From assembly GCF_003254565.1 (NCBI RefSeq), contig NZ_QJRI01000172.1, positions 144,147 through 208,146 of the forward strand: 64,000 bases of DNA, read 5' to 3'. The stretch comes from Flavobacterium nitrogenifigens. Its GTDB lineage: Bacteria; Bacteroidota; Bacteroidia; Flavobacteriales; Flavobacteriaceae. Below the pieces are notes generated by a model that did not search any database, was not told the DNA's origin, and was given only the letters and a program-made list of their open reading frames with translations. The position numbers and the translations under genes are program-made. Every line of letters starts with the position of its first letter. Positions within the stretch are counted from its first letter, which is position 1. This document shows positions 59,997-64,000 of the stretch, piece after piece.

Positions 59997-60884
59997 ATGA
60001 ATTTTAAATTTTCAAACCAATATTTTCATTTTACAAGACAACAGCGAATAGGCATTTTTATGCTCTTTATTATAATGATCGGACTGCAGGTGTTTTATTT
60101 GTTTGCCGATTTTAATATATCAGAAACCAATAGCGCAGAAAAAGAAGAATGGCTTGCTTTGCAATCAGAAATCGACCAGGAAAACTTAATCAATAAAAAA
60201 GCAAAACCAATTAGCTATCTTTTCAATCCTAATTTTATTTCTGATTATAAAGGATACAAACTTGGAATGTCTGTTCAAGAAATCGATCGTTTATTGGCAT
60301 TTCGAAAAGAGAATAAATATGTAAACTCAGCAGAAGAATTTCAAAAAGTTACAGGTATTTCTGATTCGCTATTAAATAAAATTTCTCCTTTGTTTAAATT
60401 TCCAGATTGGAAACAGAATAAAAATAATTATAGCATTGAGAAAAAAGATTTTAGTATAAAAAGTTTTCCAAAAAAAGAAAGGGTTGAAATATTAGATATC
60501 AATCAGGCTACTAAAGAAGATTTAATGAAAATCTACGGAATAGGAGAAGGGCTTTCAACTAGAATATTAAACCAGAAAGAAATCCTAGGTTCATTTGTGT
60601 CAATGGAGCAGATGAAAGATATTTGGGGACTTTCGCCTGAAGTGATAAATGAGCTGAATAGTCATTTTAAGGTTGTGATTCCTTCAACTTTGAAGAAAAT
60701 AAATGTAAATGAGGCGTCACTAAAGGAGCTTGCTCAGTTTTCTTACTTTAAATATGGGCTTGCAAAACAAATTGTAACGTATAGAAGTATGAACGGAAAT
60801 TTTAAGAATATTGAGGATTTAGCAAAAATTAAAGATTTTCCTGTTGAAAAAGCAAAAATAATTAGTTTATATTTGGAGTTCTAA
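59997..60884 (+). CDS. Helix-hairpin-helix (ComEA-like) DNA-binding protein
   Basis: A 295-aa protein with one N-terminal membrane helix (about residues 21-37) and three HhH repeats resembling ComEA: FNPNFISDYKGYKLGMS... (first, about 70-135, degraded), ILDINQATKEDLMKIYGIGE (second, near 160-225) and KINVNEASLKELAQFSYF (third, near 230-295). The GIGE/GxG hairpins fit non-specific DNA binding. In competent bacteria ComEA binds incoming DNA at the periplasmic face; whether this one serves uptake is unknown. It is 13 nt upstream of the acyl-CoA dehydrogenase, a probable operon. Confidence 0.87.
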   Translation: MNFKFSNQYFHFTRQQRIGIFMLFIIMIGLQVFYLFADFNISETNSAEKEEWLALQSEIDQENLINKKAKPISYLFNPNFISDYKGYKLGMSVQEIDRLLAFRKENKYVNSAEEFQKVTGISDSLLNKISPLFKFPDWKQNKNNYSIEKKDFSIKSFPKKERVEILDINQATKEDLMKIYGIGEGLSTRILNQKEILGSFVSMEQMKDIWGLSPEVINELNSHFKVVIPSTLKKINVNEASLKELAQFSYFKYGLAKQIVTYRSMNGNFKNIEDLAKIKDFPVEKAKIISLYLEF

Positions 60885-60897
60885 AAGAAACTAACTC

Positions 60898-62040
60898 ATG
60901 AACTTTGATTACAACGAAACACAATTAATGATTGCGCAGTCTATAAAAGACTTTGCAGAAAAAAATATTAGACCTTATATAATGGAGTGGGATGAGGCTC
61001 AAATTTTCCCAATACAATTATTTAAGCAACTTGGCGAAATGGGCTTCATGGGAGTTTTGGTTCCAGAAGAATATGGAGGTTCAGGTTTAGGTTATCATGA
61101 GTATATTACAGTAATTGAGGAAATCTCAAAAGTAGATCCTTCAATTGGATTGTCAGTCGCAGCACACAATTCTTTATGTACAAATCATATCTTAACTTTC
61201 GGAAACGAAGAACAAAAGAAAAAATGGTTGCCCAAATTGGCTACAGCAGAACATATTGGAGCATGGGGATTAACAGAACATAATACAGGTTCTGATGCTG
61301 GCGGAATGAATACAACTGCAGTAAAGGATGGTGATCATTGGATTGTAAATGGTGCGAAAAATTTTATTACACACGGTATATCTGGAGATGTTGCTGTTGT
61401 AATTGTTCGTACTGGAGAAAAAGGTGATTCTAAAGGAATGACGGCTTTTGTGTTTGAAAAGGGCATGAAAGGTTTTTCATCTGGCAAAAAAGAAAATAAA
61501 TTAGGAATGAGGGCAAGTGAAACTGCCGAATTGGTTTTTGACAGCTGTCGTGTTCCTGATGCAAATAGATTAGGAGAAGTTGGTGAAGGTTTTGTTCAGG
61601 CTATGAAAATTCTTGATGGAGGAAGAATCTCTATCGGAGCTCTATCTTTAGGAATTGCAAAAGGAGCGTATGAAGCAGCGTTGAAATATTCAAAAGAAAG
61701 GCATCAGTTTGGACAGCCTATTAGTAATTTTCAAGGAATCTCTTTTAAGTTGGCAGATATGGCAACAGAAATTGAAGCTTCAGAATTACTTTTGCATAAA
61801 GCGGCCTATTTAAAACAAGAGCATAAACCTGTAACAACACTAGGTGCAATGGCAAAAATGTATGCGTCAGAAGCATGTGTGAAAATTGCAAATGATGCAG
61901 TTCAGATTCATGGCGGTTACGGTTATACTAAAGATTTTCCAGTAGAAAAGTTCTACAGAGATTCTAAATTATGTACTATAGGCGAAGGGACAACTGAAAT
62001 TCAAAAATTGGTTATTTCTAGAAATTTGCTTAAAGAATAA
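60898..62040 (+). CDS. Acyl-CoA dehydrogenase
   Basis: FAD enzyme introducing a trans-2 double bond into acyl-CoA, in beta-oxidation or branched amino acid breakdown; cytoplasmic, electrons pass to ETF. 380 aa, family-typical. Blocks: AWGLTEHNTGSDAGGMNT (flavin binding), YSKERHQFGQPISNFQG, and HGGYGYTKDFPVEKFYRDSK followed by IGEGTTEIQK, where the Glu of GEGTTE is the expected catalytic base region. The last codons merge with a heptanucleotide tandem repeat (62031-62072), the second unit of which supplies the TAA stop. Chain-length preference cannot be told. Confidence 0.93.
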   Translation: MNFDYNETQLMIAQSIKDFAEKNIRPYIMEWDEAQIFPIQLFKQLGEMGFMGVLVPEEYGGSGLGYHEYITVIEEISKVDPSIGLSVAAHNSLCTNHILTFGNEEQKKKWLPKLATAEHIGAWGLTEHNTGSDAGGMNTTAVKDGDHWIVNGAKNFITHGISGDVAVVIVRTGEKGDSKGMTAFVFEKGMKGFSSGKKENKLGMRASETAELVFDSCRVPDANRLGEVGEGFVQAMKILDGGRISIGALSLGIAKGAYEAALKYSKERHQFGQPISNFQGISFKLADMATEIEASELLLHKAAYLKQEHKPVTTLGAMAKMYASEACVKIANDAVQIHGGYGYTKDFPVEKFYRDSKLCTIGEGTTEIQKLVISRNLLKE

Positions 62041-62072
62041 AGAATAAAGAATAAAGAATAAAGAATAAAGAA
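62031..62072. repeat. Six tandem copies of TAAAGAA
   Basis: Perfect 7-bp units run from 62031 to 62072. The first overlaps the last codons of the acyl-CoA dehydrogenase and the second starts with its TAA stop, so copy-number changes after it would not alter the protein. A separate AATTCATAA-type repeat follows at about 62124-62154. Confidence 0.9.
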
Positions 62073-62160
62073 TATAAGGTCTATTCTCTATATTCTCTGC
62101 TCTTTCCTCTTTTTGAAAAAATAATTCATAATTTATAATTCATAATTCATAATTAATATA

Positions 62161-62189
62161 TACATTTGCAGCCTTAACGAGAGGAGGTG
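62161..62189 (+). promoter_or_regulatory. rpsU -7 element and strong Shine-Dalgarno sequence
   Basis: TACATTTG (62161-62168) is a perfect TAnnTTTG. AGGAGGTG (62182-62189) ends 8 nt before the ATG at 62198 and would pair with the full anti-SD of 16S rRNA. No other gene in this window has a comparable ribosome binding site, in line with the SD-less translation of Bacteroidota. Confidence 0.9.
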
Positions 62190-62197
62190 TCTATATT

Positions 62198-62392
62198 ATG
62201 TTAATTATACCAATTAAAGACGGAGAAAATATCGATAGAGCATTAAAGCGCTATAAAAGAAAATTTGATAAAACAGGAACTGTTCGTCAATTAAGAGCAC
62301 GTACTGCTTTTATTAAGCCTTCTGTTATCAAAAGAGCTCAAATCCAAAAAGCGGCTTACATTCAAGGCTTGAAAGATAGTTTAGAAAGTTAA
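62198..62392 (+). CDS. rpsU: 30S ribosomal protein bS21
   Basis: A 64-aa ribosomal protein near the anti-Shine-Dalgarno end of 16S rRNA. It starts MLIIPIKDGENIDRALKRYK and continues KRKFDKTGTVRQLRARTAF, as in Bacteroidota bS21. In Flavobacterium johnsoniae bS21, with bS18 and bS6, is known to hold the anti-SD sequence, making most mRNAs SD-independent. rpsU itself here has a strong SD (62182-62189), consistent with published autoregulation: ribosomes lacking bS21 would translate it preferentially. The gene has its own -7 element and terminator. Confidence 0.97.
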   Translation: MLIIPIKDGENIDRALKRYKRKFDKTGTVRQLRARTAFIKPSVIKRAQIQKAAYIQGLKDSLES

Positions 62393-62414
62393 TATCAGCT
62401 TTTAGAAAATAATT

Positions 62415-62462
62415 ACCGTTAGTGGTCAAAATGTTTTAATTTTGACACTAACGGTTTTTTTT
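62415..62462 (+). terminator. Terminator after rpsU
   Basis: ACCGTTAGTGGTCAAAAT (62415-62432) pairs with ATTTTGACACTAACGGT (62439-62455) with one unpaired base, then T8. Confidence 0.92.
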
Positions 62463-62482
62463 GTGCTTAATTTTTAGATTTT

Positions 62483-63376
62483 ATGAAAACGAATAAAGAA
62501 GCTTTTTCGGATTATCTTTTATTAGAGAAAAAATACTCTTCGCATACTGTTGGCGCTTACTTGAATGATATAACGGCTTTTGAGTCTTTTGTGAAGGAGT
62601 CTTTTGATCAAGAAAGTATTGATTTGGTGAATTATAGTCAAGTAAGAAGTTGGATTGTTTTTTTGGTGGATCGGGATATTTCGAATGTTTCGATTAATAG
62701 AAAGATGGCTTCTTTGAAAGCTTTTTATAGGTTTCTTTTAAAGTCAAAACAGATTGAAGTTAATCCGATGTTGAAGCATAAATCTTTGAAAACGCCCAAA
62801 GTGGTTCAGGTTCCTTTTTCGGAAAAAGAATTGAAAGATTTACTGGATGTGATGGAGGTTCCAGTTGGTTTTGAAGAAGTTCGAGATAAGCTTATTGTGG
62901 AGATGTTTTATGTTACAGGAATGCGTCGGGCGGAGTTAATTCATTTAATGATTAAAAATGTTGATCGTTCTGGTGGTGTGATTAAAGTTTTAGGAAAAAG
63001 AAATAAGGAGCGTATTATTCCTATTCTGCCAATTATTGCTGATCAAATTGATTTGTATATAGAGGAAAGGGATGGTTTGGAAAGTTTGGTTGATTCGGAC
63101 TATTTTTTTGTTTCGAAAAAAGGGTTAAAATTGAGCGAATCTTTTGTTTATCGTTTAATAAATTCATACTTTAGTAGGGTCTCAGAAAAGGTAAAAAAAA
63201 GTCCGCATGTGCTTCGTCATACTTTTGCAACACATCTTTTAAATAATGGGGCAGATTTGAATTCAGTTAAAGAATTGCTAGGGCATTCTAGTTTGGCGTC
63301 TACACAAGTTTATACTCATAATAGTCTTGCGGAGCTTAAGAAAGTGTATAAAGGTGCGCATCCGAGAAGTAAATAG
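62483..63376 (+). CDS. xerC: Tyrosine recombinase (XerC/XerD type)
   Basis: Site-specific recombinase that resolves chromosome dimers at dif, together with FtsK. 297 aa, normal length. An N-terminal SAM-like core-binding domain (about residues 1-90) is followed by the catalytic domain with R148 (TGMRRAEL), the beta-hairpin Lys in KVLGKRNKER, H242-x-x-R245 (HVLRHTFATH), H268 (LLGHSSL) and Y277 (VYTH). Whether it is XerC or XerD cannot be told; the name is a convenience. The dense synteny (rpsU - xer - hpf - tRNAs) is the usual Flavobacterium order and argues against a mobile-element integrase. Confidence 0.92.
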   Translation: MKTNKEAFSDYLLLEKKYSSHTVGAYLNDITAFESFVKESFDQESIDLVNYSQVRSWIVFLVDRDISNVSINRKMASLKAFYRFLLKSKQIEVNPMLKHKSLKTPKVVQVPFSEKELKDLLDVMEVPVGFEEVRDKLIVEMFYVTGMRRAELIHLMIKNVDRSGGVIKVLGKRNKERIIPILPIIADQIDLYIEERDGLESLVDSDYFFVSKKGLKLSESFVYRLINSYFSRVSEKVKKSPHVLRHTFATHLLNNGADLNSVKELLGHSSLASTQVYTHNSLAELKKVYKGAHPRSK

Positions 63377-63408
63377 CGGTTCAAAATGTTAATCCTAAAA
63401 TTTTTATT

Positions 63409-63711
63409 ATGAAGGTAGATGTTCATGCAGTTAATTTTACTGTCGACAGAAAATTGGTCGATTTTATCCAAGAAAGAATGGGTAAGCTAGAGAAATACTA
63501 CGATCGTGTGGTTTCATCAGATGTTTTTTTAAAAGTGGAAAGAACAAGTGATAAAGAGAATAAGGTGGTGGAGATAAAGATTAATGTTCCTGGTGATGAT
63601 TTTTTGGTAAAAAAACAGTGTAAAACATTTGAAGAAGCCGTTGAGCTTTCTGCAGAGTCGTTAGAACGTTTGCTTGTAAAAAGGAAGGAAAAAATTAGAG
63701 CGCACATTTAA
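63409..63711 (+). CDS. hpf: Ribosome hibernation / ribosome-associated inhibitor (HPF/RaiA family)
   Basis: A 100-aa short-type HPF/RaiA protein that binds the decoding centre of 30S and silences ribosomes in stationary phase. The pattern is typical: MKVDVHAVNFTVDRKLVDFI (beta strand and helix), MGKLEKYYDRVVSSDVFLKV, then KNLEVEIKINVPGDD-like VVEIKINVPGDDFLVKK and a final helix ending KRKEKIRAHI. It lacks the C-terminal dimerisation domain of long HPF. It is 32 nt behind the Xer gene. It lies just before the tRNA cluster. Confidence 0.93.
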   Translation: MKVDVHAVNFTVDRKLVDFIQERMGKLEKYYDRVVSSDVFLKVERTSDKENKVVEIKINVPGDDFLVKKQCKTFEEAVELSAESLERLLVKRKEKIRAHI

Positions 63712-63735
63712 TTGAAATTTTTTTTAAAAAATGTT

Positions 63736-63764
63736 TTGATTAAAAGATAAAATAGCTACATTTG
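63736..63764 (+). promoter_or_regulatory. Promoter TTG-N18-TACATTTG of the tRNA operon
   Basis: TTG at 63736-63738 and TACATTTG at 63757-63764, spaced 18 nt, 37 nt before tRNA-Thr. Confidence 0.75.
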
Positions 63765-63801
63765 CAGTCCGTTAGAAATAGCGGACTTTTTTAATGTATT
63801 C

Positions 63802-63875
63802 GCCGATGTAGCTCAGCTGGCTAGAGCAGCTGATTTGTAATCAGCAGGTCGTGGGTTCGAGTCCCTCTATCGGCT
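63802..63875 (+). tRNA. tRNA-Thr (anticodon TGT)
   Basis: A 74-nt cloverleaf: acceptor GCCGATG pairs with TATCGGC, D-arm GCTC...GAGC, anticodon stem GCTGA/TCAGC with loop TTTGTAA (anticodon TGT, 63836-63838) and T-arm GTGGG-TTCGAGT-CCCTC. The 3' CCA is not encoded. It reads ACA and other ACN codons. Confidence 0.96.
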
Positions 63876-63934
63876 CAGGAAATTTCAAATGCGATTTGAA
63901 ATTGGTTCTTTAAAATAATGGAATTTTAAAATTA

Positions 63935-64000
63935 GGGGAGATACTCAAGCGGCCAACGAGGGCAGACTGTAAATCTGCTGTGTGAACTTCGCAGGTTCGA
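63935..64000 (+). tRNA. tRNA-Tyr (anticodon GTA), cut by the window end
   Basis: Begins GGGGAGATACTCAAGCGGCC; anticodon stem GCAGA/TCTGC with loop CTGTAAA (anticodon GTA, 63969-63971) and the long variable arm of a class II tRNA (TGTGTGAACTTCGCA). The T-arm and 3' end lie beyond the window. 59 nt after tRNA-Thr, in the same operon. Confidence 0.95.

Noticed and set aside
62483..63376. Integrase of a mobile element
   Set aside because: Despite the tyrosine recombinase fold and nearby tRNAs, the normal Xer length and conserved rpsU-xer-hpf-tRNA order mark it as the chromosomal Xer protein; no att repeats or cargo are seen.

Overview
The window is a low-GC (roughly one-third G+C by eye) chromosomal segment of a Bacteroidota bacterium, most probably Flavobacterium or a close relative. 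Evidence: start codons without Shine-Dalgarno sequences (except rpsU), promoters of the form TTG-N18-23-TAnnTTTG, many lipoproteins with an LxxC lipobox close to the N-terminus, a SusC/SusD pair, a type IX secretion C-terminal sorting domain, a lipidated TamA (TamL) next to TamB, and the order rpsU - Xer recombinase - hpf - tRNA-Thr - tRNA-Tyr. I see no prophage, insertion sequence with a transposase, rRNA or CRISPR array. Most of the window is ordinary housekeeping sequence, with small accessory pockets and unusually repeat-rich intergenic regions.

Layout. 0-6.5 kb: an anchored M23 peptidase divergent from alaS; then four ~107-bp tandem repeats, a GxxExxY-family gene, an inverted copy of the same repeat, and an ABC exporter. 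6.5-11.4 kb: five tandem paralogous lipoproteins; three carry the same upstream hairpin plus promoter block, and most have their own terminator. 11.4-22.5 kb: a GSCFA protein, a family 2 glycosyltransferase, a possible gene remnant, overlapping tamB/tamL and a DUF4230 protein. 22.5-32.5 kb: an aromatic amino acid hydroxylase with a long C-terminal extension, a small secreted protein, a group III truncated haemoglobin, a modular secreted GH30 glycosidase, ilvA behind what looks like an isoleucine attenuator, a DUF4136 lipoprotein and hutU. 32.5-39.7 kb: DUF5522, an overlapping trio (HExxH membrane protein, PLP enzyme, LysM glucosaminidase), hemL, DUF4890, an unknown acidic protein, ldhA and a lipoprotein. 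39.7-46.9 kb: an unannotated 44-codon gene, lysS, three more tandem paralogous lipoproteins, lipB, an NTF2-like secreted protein and rnhB. 46.9-60 kb: SusC/SusD, a porin, a CBS-domain cysteine/cystathionine synthase, an exonuclease, DUF2851, PspC and an amino acid permease. 60-64 kb: an HhH protein, an acyl-CoA dehydrogenase, rpsU, a Xer recombinase, hpf and two tRNAs.

Points most worth attention: (1) a 19-codon ORF with eight Ile codons at 29688-29747, followed by a terminator just ahead of ilvA and preceded by a full promoter, which together read as a classical attenuator; (2) a GxxExxY gene bracketed by perfect 27-bp inverted copies of a REP-like sequence that also occurs alone at 22.4 kb; (3) a paired-base hairpin at the promoters of the five-lipoprotein array; (4) the one strong Shine-Dalgarno sequence of the window, at rpsU; (5) several families of structured intergenic repeats.
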